Assembly: GCA_009602725.1 (NCBI GenBank)
Contig: WELB01000126.1
Span: 75,659-99,384, forward strand
Reading direction: 5' to 3'
DNA length: 23,726 nt
From: Spirogloea muscicola
Taxonomy: Eukaryota; Streptophyta; Zygnematophyceae; Spirogloeales; Spirogloeaceae
Shown: in pieces, positions 1 through 11,500 of the stretch
How positions within the stretch are numbered: the stretch's first letter is position 1
Layout: each line of letters begins with the position of its first letter
The notes under the pieces: generated by a model
Seen by the model: only the letters and a program-made list of their open reading frames with translations
Database searches by the model: none
What the model was told of the DNA's origin: nothing
Program-made: the position numbers and the translations under genes

Positions 1-3000
1 GCTGCTCGCCCTGCTGCTCGTGCTCGCCTGCGCCTGCCGGGCACCGAGCGGCCCCGCCGGCGCGCTCGCCGAGGCGCCGCTCCATGGGCGCCTCGTCGGC
101 GGCGCGCCTGGGAAGCCCCTCTCCGCGGCGTCGGCGACGGCGCAGCAGGAGAAGGCTGCGCAGCCGGCAGCTCCCAAAGCAGGCCAGCGGCTGCCCGCAA
201 TGCCGCAGCACGACTTCCACGACGACGACTGGGAGGAGGAAGAGGACGACGACGACGAGGAAGAGGAGGAGGAAGCAAGGGCAGCGACGGCCGCGCCGGC
301 GCTCGAGGCGCGGCGGGGCGAGGCTGCGGATTCGGGCTCGTCCGAGCTGGTGCAGTCGGCCGCGGCGGACGCGACAGCCACGTGGTCGTGGCCCCTCCCC
401 GTTGTGGCGGCGTGGCCGAGCGCCACGGAGTGGCTTCCGCAGCCGCTGTGCTGGCCGTACGAGCGCACCGTGACGCTGGCCAATGTGGGCGCCACGCCGC
501 TGGAGCTGCGCAGCGCCGCCGTGGCCGGCGGCAACGCCCAGTTCTGGGTGGCCGGCTTCGAGCCGCGCAGCCTGCCGGTGGGCGAGCGCGCCGCCGTCAA
601 CGTCGCGTTCCTGCCGCGCGTGCTGGGCAACGCCGAGGCCACGCTGGTCGTTCAGAGCAGCGCCGGCGACATTCTGCTGCCACTACGTGGGACTGGCGTG
701 GTGTCGCCCTATGGAGTTGCGCCACTGTCCCGGCTGTCGGTGCCGGTTGCAAGCAGATTCTCGCACCACCTTGTGCTCCACAACCCGTATGCCAAGGGCC
801 TCCACCTGCTCGAGGCTCACCTCCCTGAGGACCACTTCAAGCTTGACCTGCTCCGACCCGGAGACGTAGCCTCCGCCACCAGCAACAACGACGCTGTGGG
901 GCCGCTGGGCCTCTGGCAGATCGCCCCCGGCGAGACGCGCGCGGTGCTGGTTGTCGAATTTGTCGCGCCAGCGCCAGGGCATTACCACAGCATGCTGCAC
1001 ATTGAGCTCGGGCGCAACCTCCACTGTCACAATTGGACGCACTCCCTCCTCATCCCCATCGACATTGAGGTGCTGCATGCTGCTGCACCTGACTGCCTGC
1101 CTTTGATCTGCACAATGCGACGCTGCCTGGGAGCACCGCTCTAACGCCTGCGAACCCAATTGCCCACACGACGCTGTCTGGCGCCTCTGCTGGTGCTTGT
1201 GCTTGCATCATGTTGTTGAGATCTGGAAGCAAGCGGCGATGAGCCATTTTAACCACCTCACCCACCCCACCCCCTCCAACTCCCCCTGTCTGTGCAGGCT
1301 TGTATGGTGAACTTGAAAGTGATGCCTGATGTACTCGACTTTGGTACTCTCCTGGGCAGGAGCCCCTCCAAGCGCCTCCCGCTGAGGTTGCTGAATGTCG
1401 GCAGCACGCCCATTGCTGTTGAAGAGGTTTTCCAGGTGAACTTAAAACGGTGCTGTGCACTGCTGCTTTGCTCGAGCAGCAAGCATTACTGCAATGGGTG
1501 CAGCTCAAGGAGGGTTTACTGACCATCGAATGGAAGGGGTGATTGCCGTGCAGGACGCGGGCAGCAACAGCAGCTTGGAAGTGCTGGCCATGGAGCGTGG
1601 TATGGTACTGCAGCCCGGTGTGGAGGCTGCAGTAGCAGACGTGCTCTTCAGACCGCTTGGCGATGTGGAGGTTGTGCACGGCACCTTGTTTGTGCGCACC
1701 AATGATACATCCGGTAGCAGCCTTGTGGAGGTTCGCTGTGCAGGTCGTGTCCTGCGCGGCGAGGTGACGGTGCAGCCACCAGAGCAGGCTGTGTTCTTCG
1801 CATCCAGGGCCCCAATCTTGGCAGCCGGAGCGGAGCAGGAGCGGCTGCTAGACGACGATGGTGGCGCAGCAGCAGAGTGGCTGCCGCAACAGATGCCGTC
1901 CTCGCGGCCCAAAGCGCAGTCATTTCGGCTGCGGAATGGATTTCAGTTGCCGCTGGCTCTGCTGTCGGCGCACATCGTGCCCCCTGCATTCCAGCTCCTC
2001 AGCTTTCCAGCAGGCTCGCAAGTGGGGCCAGGGGCGCTCTCTCGGCCAGTCCGCGTGCAATACCAGCCCGATGACCAGACAGCGCTGCCCGCGGTGGCGG
2101 CGATCTCGGCAATTCTGTCGGTCTTCACTGACCTTGGCAAGCTCGAGGTGGAGCTGCAGCTCCACAGCGGCCACCTAGAGTTGGGGGGGCCCCAGTTGAT
2201 CGACCTCGGCTGCGTCGCTGCAGGGGAGAGCCGCACTGTCACCTTCACGCTTCGTAACCCTGCACCAAGGGCAGTCCAGCTCCTGCGTGTCAGCCATAGC
2301 CTGCCGGTCATGTCATTGCGCGTAATTGAGGTGCGAGGCCCGGATGGGACGGCGCTGCCGGAGCACTCGCTGCAACTGCCCGTCCTCGGGCAGGCCCCTA
2401 GTGAACTGCAGAAGGGGCACACTGCTGTCTTCGCCCTGGAGGTACATGCCATGTGGCACCACTCATACGGCAATTGAGATTGTGACTGTAACCTTACTGC
2501 AAACTATGGCACAACAATTGGCACTGATGTCCTTGCTAGAAGATGCCAGGAAATTGTCTGCCTCCCATCTGACTACTGACGGGCCAAGTCCGGCTCTGTC
2601 TGCCCGCAAATGACACATAGGTACGAGCTGGAAAGGCCGAGGATGGTGCAGCCAGGGGGGCCGTCTCTGTGAGGACTCTATTCGAGCAACTGATTGTGGC
2701 CGTAACTTTTGAACTAGTAGATGGTGCACTGAGCCTGTCGCCGAGCCCTGTGCACTTCCAACCATCCTTCCCGGGGCGCATGGAGACGGTCCGTCTGCGC
2801 GCGCTCTCCACATTCCCTCGCCCCATCCTGCTGCAGACGGTGCTGTCATCAGACCCCCGCTTACTTGTGGGGCTCACTGCCACAAAGTTGGATCCGGGGA
2901 AGGAGACCGAGATTGCAACTCTCACTCTGGATCTCTCCCTTGGGCGACACTCTGACTACGTTCTTGCAGGCTCCCCGCGCGCGGCAGCTTGTGCTGACAT

Positions 3001-6000
3001 GTCAGGTGAGCAAACCATAAGTCATCTCTTGGCAGCAGTACCCGTATATTATCTTTCCAAGTTTGGGTCATGGTGAATATGTTGGCTGGCATCCAACAAG
3101 AGTCATGTTCTTGCTGTCTCACCACTAGAGTCACGAGCTCATGGTTGCTGTCTGTGAGTGTCCACTCAACATGGAACTCAATGTCTGTGACCGTATAGGT
3201 ACTCAACTGGACGGCAGTCGGCCATGCTTGGCTGGTGACAAGTCAGCCATGCAGCAGCGAGACACTGCATGGCAGGAACTGCTCCAGTCAAATGGCACGG
3301 ACGTTGTTGCACAGGTTCTCTTGCAGACCGACGTGGTCAGCCAGAGCGCTGTGCCGGTGTTGTTTTCGCTGGTGCGACCCCATGTGCTGGCCAATGAGAA
3401 TACGCCTGGCCGCTTGGAGTACGGGCAGGTGCACGTGCACACCACCGAGTGGCGAGACGTCTGGGTGGAAAACCCCTCCGACTGGCCGCTGCAGGCACGG
3501 CTCGCTCTCAGTGGCGAAAATGTGGCACTTGCACAGTGCTTCTGCGCGGAGGATGAGCACGACATGCTCCTGGCAAACGGTCAAAGCTGCACGCATTTGG
3601 AGCGTCGGGGTAGCACCAAGCGCCTGTCGTCGTCACTGGCAATGCCACCAGCCTTTGTGCTGTCGCCCCATGGCGTCAACAGAGGCATTTTGCCTCCGCG
3701 CAGCCGCCTGCAGATGGGGCCTGTTGGATTCTTGCCACGGCGACTCTGCTCTGCTACCGCGTCTCTAGTGGTGCACAACAACCTCACGCTGCAGGAGCAA
3801 TTGCAGCTTCGTGGCGAGGGAGCGTGGGCACACCCGATGGTGCAGGGCCTCCGCACGTACCAGACCTCCCGACGGCGGAATGTTAGCGCCCTCCTGCTGC
3901 CTCTTCGGATCGAAGGAGTTGTTGATGACCAGGCCCTGCCCATAGCAGCCGCAGACTGCAAGGCTGTGGAGACAAGGTCATCCTTTATTGTTGAGAACGT
4001 GGGCACCATGCCGCTAGTTGTGCACCGCATCGGCCTTGACAAGGGCTTTGCATGTGCTCGGAGCGGGCTGTCCATCAAGCCCTGCGACGGCTTTATTCTC
4101 GGCGCTCAAGAGGTTGGTGACATTGCGCATAGAATATTTGCCTTTGGGGTTAAGAGTACAGGGTCAACAGCCAAGTTCCTCGGGATGTATCCTGAGTTTG
4201 CACCACCCTCTTTTCCAACATGACATTGCAAGCAGCTGACCAGAATATGAAGCTTTGTGCAATGTTCCTGGAACAGACGGTGGCCATTGAGGTGCGTTTC
4301 AAGCCGGACTTCTCAAAGGCGCTAGTGGAGCGGCACCTTTTCCTAGAGTCTACGGCTGGTGTCTCCAAGATTTTGCTGGTGGGGCAGCTGCCACAAGAGT
4401 TACTGCCGCTGCTGATTGCGCAGCGCCTAAGGCCACAGGGGGCGCTGCAGGTAGCAGCAGCGGGCACCCTGCTACTTATGTTGCTCGTTGTGCTGCGGCC
4501 TGTGCTGGGCCGCCCACGCAAGCCTTCTGGCCTGCAGGGAGTCACACCTGCACTGAACGTGCCAGCTTATTCCCACCTTCCCCTGCCTTCCTGCTCTCCC
4601 TCCTCTTCATCCTCCTCTGCCACAAATGACTCCTTGGCCACGCCTCCACCCCCCTCCTCCCCATCAGCTCCCAACTTGTCACCCTCCTGCATCTCATCCA
4701 CTCCACCGTCCCCTTCTCTGTTGAAGACCAGCAAGGGGCCAGCAGGTCAGGCGCCAAATGAGGGCGTCACGGCAAGTGCACCTCAAGTGGCAGCCAGGGC
4801 TCAGCTTGCTCATGATGAAGCATATGAGCATAAGCAAATTCCAACAGCTGCTCAAGGCAGCACTGCCTCTCCCTCCGGGGTCACCTCTGCAGGAAGCACC
4901 AGTAGCAGCAGCAGCAGTGGCAAAAGTAGCAGCCTTACACTGGAGCTGAGTGGGGAGCAGGACTTCTCGCTAGCAGCAAGGAGTCCAGGCAGGCAGCCGG
5001 AGCCAGGTACTACAGTGATGCCAACGGTTGCAGCTACCCCAGGGAGCGGAGCTGGCCGCAAGAAACGGCGGCAACTCCTGAAGGCTGTGGGAGTAGAAGG
5101 GGCCTCCCCTCCATCGCCAGCTTCAGCAGACATGGCCAGCCCGATGACAGCATCCAGCCAGCAGGTGCCCAGGAAGGTCAAGTTGCTGCAGCCTGCGGAG
5201 CTCCCGGTGGCAAGGTCGACCCAGCTAGACAGGACGATCCAGTCTGCAACCCGAATGGAGATTCAAGGGCATAGGCCAACATGGGCGCCCTCGAGCGCAG
5301 CCGCTGTGGTCTTGCCCTCGACGCCCAGGAAGCGGCTCCCTGGTCACAAAGCTGAGGAGTCCAGCAATGATTCACCGTTGGACAACCACGGTTGGAGACC
5401 CCGCAGCTGCGACAGTCCTCCCACCACACCTATGAGTGGGAGTCCGGCTGCAGGCCCACGCATGGCTCCTCTCCCGCTCCTCCCTGCAGTCAGGGGCCCA
5501 ATGCAGCCAGCTGCACGACTGCCAGCTGTAGCTCCTGGCCCTGGGAGGTTGTCCTCAAGAGAGGCTACTGCCAGCGACCTGCACCTTGACGCAGGCACCC
5601 CACTGATGGTTGCATCTCCCAAGGACGCAGCCCAGGAAGCCAGGTACCCAGACCTTGTGCAGCGACGTAGAATTGAGGAGCTAAAGCAGCAGGCTGTAAC
5701 AGGGGAGGTGCGAGCAGGGGAGCTCGAGGGCGTGAGGAGCATCGCAGGTGACTTGAGCGAGTTTGACGCTGCTCAGCAGTGCAACGAGGAGGCTCCCCAT
5801 CTGTACAGCTTGTGGGGCTCGCGCTTTGACGGAGCTCGGCTGGCCAGCCTGCCACTGGACAATACTTTTGCAGTGAGCTCACATGCAGCACCTCTCTTTG
5901 AAGAAATGCTCCCCTTTGTGCAGTTCCGCTGTGTCTCTCCTGTCAAGTTGCTGATACCTTGTGGCTGCTCATGGTTCCGTCCCTGCAGCGGAGGGACCCT

Positions 6001-6680
6001 GTCAAGTCCCTGCCTGTGGAGAGGGCTTGCATAGGCTGCCCGCGCACTCCAGCAGCAGCGCCTTCCTTCACTCAATATGGCTTCATGTCCGAGTGCCAGG
6101 TGAGCCAGCCTCATTCTCTTTGTGTCCGGATTGCTCACATTGAGGCGCTCTGACCTTTGGCTGATCTACATGCTTATGTGCGTTGTGCATGCAGGGTTTG
6201 TACAAAGGGCAGACATCACCGACCCTCACTCCTGCATCTGACCCAGTCTTTTGTCCGAAGGCGAGCCGCGGCCAGCCCAGCAGTCTGATGTGGGAGCCTT
6301 TCCCTGACCGTACTTTGCTTGCTGGCCCCTGGGACGAGCAGACGCTGCGGACACCTGCTCTTGACAGCGCCGCACACGGTGTCCTTGGTAGGGGCAGGGA
6401 GCTAGGCCTGTTGGCGCTGGGGACGCCTGCAACCGAGCCCTCTGTGGCACGGCCAGGCTCCCCTCTGCCCCGCAAGCCTAGCTCACTGCCAGGAGGCTCG
6501 GCGTCGCTGCTGCCAGTGCAAGCGGCCCTCTGGCAGTCATATGGGCAGCCAGTATCAGGGGCCCCCGCCAGTGGCCCCGCCTCACCATCCCAGATGCCGG
6601 AGCTCACGAATCCTAGGTACAACGGTGTTGCCAATGACTACCACCATCCCAATCTCTTCCCATGCTTCGACCAACGGTGA
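1..6680 (+). CDS. TMEM131: TMEM131-like type I membrane protein (5' partial, 8 exons)
   Basis: Exons in this model: <2-1069, 1298-1435, 1554-2441, 2621-3005, 3199-4112, 4277-5917, 5989-6099 and 6195-6680. All junctions are phase 0 except exon 4/5, which is phase 1. The visible product is 1,876 residues and lacks its start: the window opens in a leucine-rich signal-peptide core (LLALLLVLACAC). An acidic run (about residues 71-93) follows, then PapD/ASH-like beta domains with family motifs such as PYGV (near 236), DFGTLL in exon 2 and WVENPSDWP (near 915). One membrane span lies at about residues 1187-1209, followed by a roughly 665-residue Ser/Pro/Ala-rich, probably disordered tail. In animals, TMEM131 PapD-like domains bind procollagen and the cytosolic tail binds TRAPP in ER-to-Golgi export; by inference this homologue acts in the early secretory pathway on another cargo. 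The exon 6 donor (GTGCAG at 5918) is the least certain; later in-phase donors exist. Family assignment is firm, function is not. Confidence 0.85.
2..52 (+). other. Signal-peptide hydrophobic core at the left edge
   Basis: Reading in the frame of the TMEM131-like exon 1, the first codons encode a leucine/alanine-rich stretch ending in small residues and then a Pro/Gly/Ala-rich linker. This looks like the h- and c-regions of a secretory signal peptide whose start Met lies just outside the window. It sets the topology: beta domains in the lumen, long tail in the cytosol. Confidence 0.65.
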
Positions 6681-7498
6681 AGACGAACTTGGCCGCCACG
6701 ATAAGCTCTCCGGAGGCTTGGTACCCTTCCTCGGGCCCCTGACCCCCTGGCCTGGCTTGATGTGGCCTCCACTGTGTATGATGTCCCCTTATATTCTGAC
6801 TTTGTCAGTCAGGTGCCAGCAATGGCCACTTGCAACTTACCGGCAAACCACTCTGCCCAGAGTCTCAAAGTATGCCCCCAGTCATCACTTCTTTGTTTGC
6901 TACGCTTCACGGAACCGAGTGTAAGCACATGCAAGCTCCAAGCAACTGAGTCAAGGACATCTGCCTCAGTTGCAGACATGAAAACAACACATGGGAGCTC
7001 GTGTTGGTGGACGCTGGTCTGTGCAGCAAACCTCCGTCCCAATCTACTTCCCACTCTACTTCCATGCCTACAGTGTGCGCAGGAGCTTTCAGAGTGTGGA
7101 GCTGTTTCTCTGGAGCTGCACGACCTTCGTGACAAAATTGGCCTGTCACGTACAGATGGCCCCCAGCTCTGAGGAACTGGGCAGTCAAATCTCCTTGCTC
7201 TTCTCACGCTCAGGGGGTGTCACGGGTGCTGGCACGGCCTGCGCCTGCATGGCACCTTGAGTTGCAGCCATAGACCTGGCAAGCACAACCTTCTCTTCCA
7301 GCCGCTGCAAGTGCGCATATATCACGCACACCCGGTACAGCAACCTGCAACATGGATGTCCACAGTGACAACAAGGACAACGCAGTCCCGCATGCTGAAG
7401 GCAGGCAGGGCCTCGACTTGCTGAGTGTTGATATCTGTTCTAGCGAGGACGCTGCAGCCAGCCTGTCTCCCACCCAGCCATAAAGCCAATAGCGGCTA
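6681..7498. other. Convergent 3' flanks of TMEM131-like and BAP-like genes
   Basis: No convincing coding region lies here. The open frames in both strands are short, show no recognisable motif and lack conserved splice partners. The stretch should hold the 3' UTR of the plus-strand TMEM131-like gene and that of the minus-strand BAP-like gene. A TGTAA element at 6920-6924 serves the plus strand. I see no matching element on the minus strand within 300 nt of the BAP-like stop. Confidence 0.5.
6920..6924 (+). promoter_or_regulatory. Putative UGUAA polyadenylation signal, TMEM131-like gene
   Basis: TGTAA is the usual green-algal poly(A) element. This copy lies 240 nt after the TMEM131-like stop codon and before the 3' end of the convergent gene, a plausible 3' UTR length. 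A five-base motif alone is weak evidence. Confidence 0.35.
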
Positions 7499-8198
7499 TC
7501 AGACAAGCCCGTAGACCCAACCCTGGTAGAAGCAGACAGCTGACCAGTAGAAGAAGAGGGCCGAAAGCGCCACCAGCGCGTTGCGCTGCGCCTTGAATCT
7601 CTGGGGGCCATCCGCAGCAGCATGCAGGCACCAGGCGATCGTCAGCTTGCAAAATTCGTCGGTTCGTGCGGAGGAGCAATCGACAGGTCAAACATCGTCT
7701 CGTACAGCATGCAAAATGATACGATGCGCCGGGTGTCAGCGCCCAGCTCGCAGCAGGGCGCGAGAAAGAGCAGGGCGCAATTGCGTCCAGTTTGTGTGGA
7801 GTGGGGGAACGCCGGGCGCGGACCTTCCTTTCGAAGCGCTCGCGGTCAAAGGGCGAGCAGACGTCGTCCTTGCACACCAGGTGGCGGTCGTAGGACAGGT
7901 ACACCTCTGCGCATGCAGGGAGCAGCGGCGAGGGAGCGAGTGAGCAGGCCGCGGCAGGGCCATGGTGGAGCGAGCTGGGAGCAGCAGGAAGGGGCGCCGG
8001 GGCGAGGAGCGTGGTGAGCCGGGCACCGAGGAGCTGGAAGGCGGCGAAGGGCACGATGGCGAGCAGCGGCTGCAGCGCCCGCGCGGCGAGAGGCACGGCG
8101 GCGCGGCGCGCGGGCGGCGGCACAGGCAGCGTCAGCAGCAGCAGCAGCACCGCCTCCGCGGCTGCGGCGATGCCCAGCATCACCCACTGCAGCGCCAT
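7499..8198 (-). CDS. BAP31: BAP29/BAP31-like ER membrane protein, short form (3 exons)
   Basis: Minus-strand exons 8198-8027, 7906-7824 and 7600-7499 give a 118-residue protein; junction phases are 1 and 0. The start is the first ATG of this frame and yields MALQW, the family's typical N-terminus. Three hydrophobic spans follow: about residues 5-25, 40-57 and 92-117. The lumenal/loop signature VYLSYDRHLVCKDDVCSPF, then RERFERKRFKAQRN, aligns with plant BAP-like proteins (YW..EHRLMC...C..ERDRYEK..YKAQRN), including the two conserved cysteines. Bap31 proteins are ER sorting chaperones that help export or retain membrane cargo. Oddly the reading frame ends immediately after span three, so the coiled-coil and KKxx-type ER retrieval tail (usually some 80-120 further residues) are missing. 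An unseen downstream intron could restore a tail, but the present stop is in frame with no obvious donor skipping it. It is transcribed divergently from the GIGYF gene. Confidence 0.85.
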
Positions 8199-8201
8199 GC
8201 C

Positions 8202-8202
<1 letters not shown>

Positions 8203-8235
<33 letters not shown>
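8203..8235 (+). repeat. (CGG)11 triplet tract
   Basis: Eleven uninterrupted CGG units. On the minus strand they read CCG and lie immediately upstream of the BAP-like start codon, so they are probably transcribed in its 5' leader. Confidence 0.95.
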
Positions 8236-8407
8236 GAAGGATCCACGGGTCGCCGGAGTGCGCGAGGCCCGCGGGGGCTGCCCGCTGTCCCGGCTCCGCC
8301 GTTGCTGGTGCCAGCAGCGCCCAGTCGGGAAGACGCGGGGGGCCAGCCGTCGGCTGCCGTCTGGGGCGCAGCCAAAACCGCAGGACTTCCGCTTTGGGCC
8401 TCGATCC

Positions 8408-8408
8408 N

Positions 8409-8439
<31 letters not shown>
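8408..8439 (+). repeat. (CGC)10 triplet tract preceded by an ambiguous base (N)
   Basis: Ten CGC units follow an N at 8408, the only ambiguous base in the window. The tract lies in the probable 5' leader or core promoter of the GIGYF gene. The N implies uncertain sequence at the tract, so the true repeat number may differ. Confidence 0.9.
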
Positions 8440-8442
<3 letters not shown>

Positions 8443-8507
8443 TCCTTGCGCTACTTGCGCAGCGCGCGCGCCTCTGCCAGTCGCGAGGAGAGCGCCCGGT
8501 CGCAGGC

Positions 8508-11500
8508 ATGGCGGCCCCGGGTGGACCTGCTGCCACAGCCGCCGGCACTGCTCCACTGACGCCGCCCGTGGGCCTCCGCAGCGCCCGCCCCGAGCTCCTG
8601 CGCCTGCAAGGTGCGGCCTCCGGGCGCAAGCCGCTGATGCTCTGCGGCAGCCGACGCCCGCCGTGGCGGCCTGCCGAAGGGGCTCGTCGGCTCCTCGCTC
8701 CACTGTCTGCTGGCCCTTCGCAGCTCCGGCCGGACCCCTCGCCCTGAGCTTCTTGACCTGCGGCGGCGGCGCTTGCGGCAGACGAGAACGGCGGCGGCGG
8801 TGGCGCGCTGCGACAGCCTCTGGGGCCCGCCGGGGACATCGACAGTAGAGGTGCTTGCCTCAGCATCTGCAGAACCCTACTCCTCACAAGCATCCTCACG
8901 GCCTGCTGGCGCTCGGCACCTCGGAGCCTCGGCTGCCGCCGCCGTCGCCATCTCTCCGCCAGCACACGACAGCCTGCCATGGCCAGCCCACCATCAGCGG
9001 CGCTACTGCTGGCCCGGCACCGACTGAGCTCAGCACCACTGGCTGCAGACGGCGCAGGCGTGGTCGTTCCGCTGTCGCCACAGTGGCTCCTCGCCAAGCC
9101 TGGGGACGGCGGCAAGGCTCCTCCCGGACCGGCGGTGCGACGTCTCTCGTCTGTCTTCCGGTGGCCCTGCTGACGCTTCGGTTGCAGCCTTGGCGGCGTT
9201 GTTCACGTTTCGTTTCCAGGACCTGCCGGTGCCACACTCAACAATGCTCATGCCCATCATGCTGCTGCGATTTCGGGCCTGCTGCTGTGCAGGAGATCAC
9301 TCGGTCGCCGTTGTCCGGTCCCCAGGGCCAGGACCATGGGCAGTCAAAAGACAGCTTGGGCCGGGAGCGGGAGCGTGACGCGGAGCGCGACCGTGACAAC
9401 AACTGGGAGAGGGAGCGGGAACGTGAGCGAGAGCGGGAGCGGGAGCGGGAGCGAGAGCGCCCCCGACGCGGTGACTGGTGGCGCACCTTGAGCGACCGCG
9501 ACCGCGAGCGCGACATTGAAGGCACGCGGCGCGAGCGCTGGCGCGAGGATGAGCGCGACAACGCACCCGCGCGTGCAACCATGCCGCCGCCGCATCGCTG
9601 GTCCAAGGATGCGTGGGACAATGCGCCGCCAATCGACCGCTGGCCCGGCTCAGACAGCAACAACGGGGGGGGAGGGGTCAGCCTTGGTGGCATGCGGAAC
9701 GCCAAGTGGAGTCGCTCGGAGGACCCCGGGTGGGGGGGCGAGCGCGACAAGAATCGCAAGCCGTGGGGGCAGGAGGAGGGTTCTGGCGATCCGCCACAGC
9801 GCCCCAGCGCGGGAAGCGGCGGCGGCGCTGGCGGTGGCATTGCTGCTGAAAGCGACGGCATTGCAGGAAGGCCTGGAGCCTGGCGGTCGCAGTCGTTTGG
9901 CCACCGTGGTCGCAGCGAGTTGGCCTCAGGCCAGGGTCCGACGCCATTGCCGCAGCCGGTTGCCAAGCTGGAGCCAGTGGCAGCGCTGGCGGCAGCTCCT
10001 CTGCATGCCCCGCCGCACCGCAGCCCTGGGCTGGGGTTCACGGTGGGCCGCGGGCGCGGCGTGAGTACCGCCGGCGGCAGCCGCGGCAGTGGGCCTGTCA
10101 ATCCACCAGTAGTGGTCCCAATGCTCGGCGCTGGCGGTGATGGATTGCCCCAGGAGACCCCCGGGTCGGCAGAGCTGCGATATGCACGGGGACGCCTGCT
10201 GGAGCTGCATCGCAAGAGCCGCATCCTGCCGTCATTCCGACGCTACCCCGATGGATTCGTGGAAGTTCCCGGGCTAACGCAATTGGACCCTGTGGAACCA
10301 CTCGCTCTATTTCCACCTGATGCCCAGGAGGAGGTGCAGTGATACCTCCTCCTCCACTCTTGCTACCACTTCCTCACTATAAGGCTCTTTGCAAGTTTGC
10401 AGCGACATGGTGGGCATACTCTTGAAAAGGATTGAAGGCGTTGCCCAGCCTGACTTGTGTGCTGCCCTGTAGTCAAGCAGGCGTTGCGAGAGGCCATGTT
10501 CAACGCCGAGCCTGTCCACAGCCGAGCCGCCGCGCACGAGGCTGCTCTTGCGAGCACGCCGCCAGACGATTCGGCAGGGCGCGGCTTTGGGTGGGCTGCC
10601 CCAGCTGCACATGCACCAGGTATAGACTCTGCAACAGTTCTGTTTAAAGTACAGTTGCCAAGCAGTGCCCCAACAAGTAGGAGGGGATCATCAGTATTGC
10701 TGCCGCTTGAAAGTGCCAACGGGTGCTTCAGATCGCCCTTTTACTGTATTTGCACTTGTCCTTGTTTGCAGCACCAAGTGATGTTGCAGTTCAGCTGCAC
10801 AATGCAACAACCAACGACGATGCGCCGGACGCAGATGCTAGGATGAAGCTTAGCAATGCTGCCGCTGCCAGGGGAGCAAGTAGCAATGTACATGGACCCC
10901 GGCCCGTCGAGCCCTCAGACACTTGGTCATTGCAGCGTAACGAAAAGGGTGGCAACGGCGCCAAAGAGATGGTGACCACCGACGCAACCGGCGTCATCGC
11001 GGACGGTGTTGTGGCCACCAAGAACTTGGCGTCGCTGCTCGAGGACTTGCAGCTGCTGTACAAGGACCCGCAAGGAGAGGTGCAGGGCCCGTTCGCCGGC
11101 AGTGACATTGCTGGCTGGTTGGAGGCTGGCTTTTTTGGCTTGGAGCTGCTTGTACAACCTGCTGATGCCCCCCCCGGCACGCCGTTCCTGCCCCTTGGCA
11201 CCGTCGTGCCTCAGCTCAATCCCAAGCCCGCCGTGCCGCCTGGGTTTGCAGTTGCCACAAGGGCTGCTTCAGCTGCTAATGGTATGCTTGCAAGTGAGGA
11301 GGCAAAGGAGGAGGTTGCTATCAGCCTGGCGGAGCAGGCCAAGGTGGCAGTGACAGAAGGTCCTCCTGTTGATGTTGAGAATATCCCCAGAGCAGCCCTG
11401 CGTGATGTTGAGGCATTAAGTGCCCGTGCCATGGAGGAGCTGGATGAGCAAGCTGAGCGCCCAGCATCCAGCTGCAGCCCTGAGCTGGCGAGCTCTGGCA

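Larger units (their letters stand above)
8199..8507. promoter_or_regulatory. Bidirectional promoter/leader interval between BAP-like and GIGYF genes
   Basis: The two start codons lie head to head, 309 bp apart. The interval is extremely GC-rich and contains two CGG-type triplet tracts, one ending 5 nt upstream of the BAP-like ATG on its own strand and the other about 70 nt upstream of the GIGYF ATG. I see no convincing TATA box in either direction, which fits a broad GC-rich promoter. Long open frames across this interval on both strands come from the lack of AT-rich stop codons and are not genes. Confidence 0.6.

Noticed and set aside
7846-9115. Several long overlapping frames on both strands around the BAP-like/GIGYF promoter
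   Set aside because: They run through triplet repeats and the N, have no family motifs, and arise from very high GC with few stop codons.
8855-9292. Unspliced 5' extension of the GIGYF exon 3 frame, starting at an ATG at 8855
   Set aside because: The spliced model recovers the conserved [13 protein letters not shown] motif in another frame with matching phases, so this extension is intron 1 and 2 sequence read through.
9238-10224. Long minus-strand frame reading as an Arg/Ser-rich (SR-like) protein
   Set aside because: It is the antisense of the Glu-Arg hexamer tract and GIGYF exon 3, whose sense frame carries conserved family motifs.
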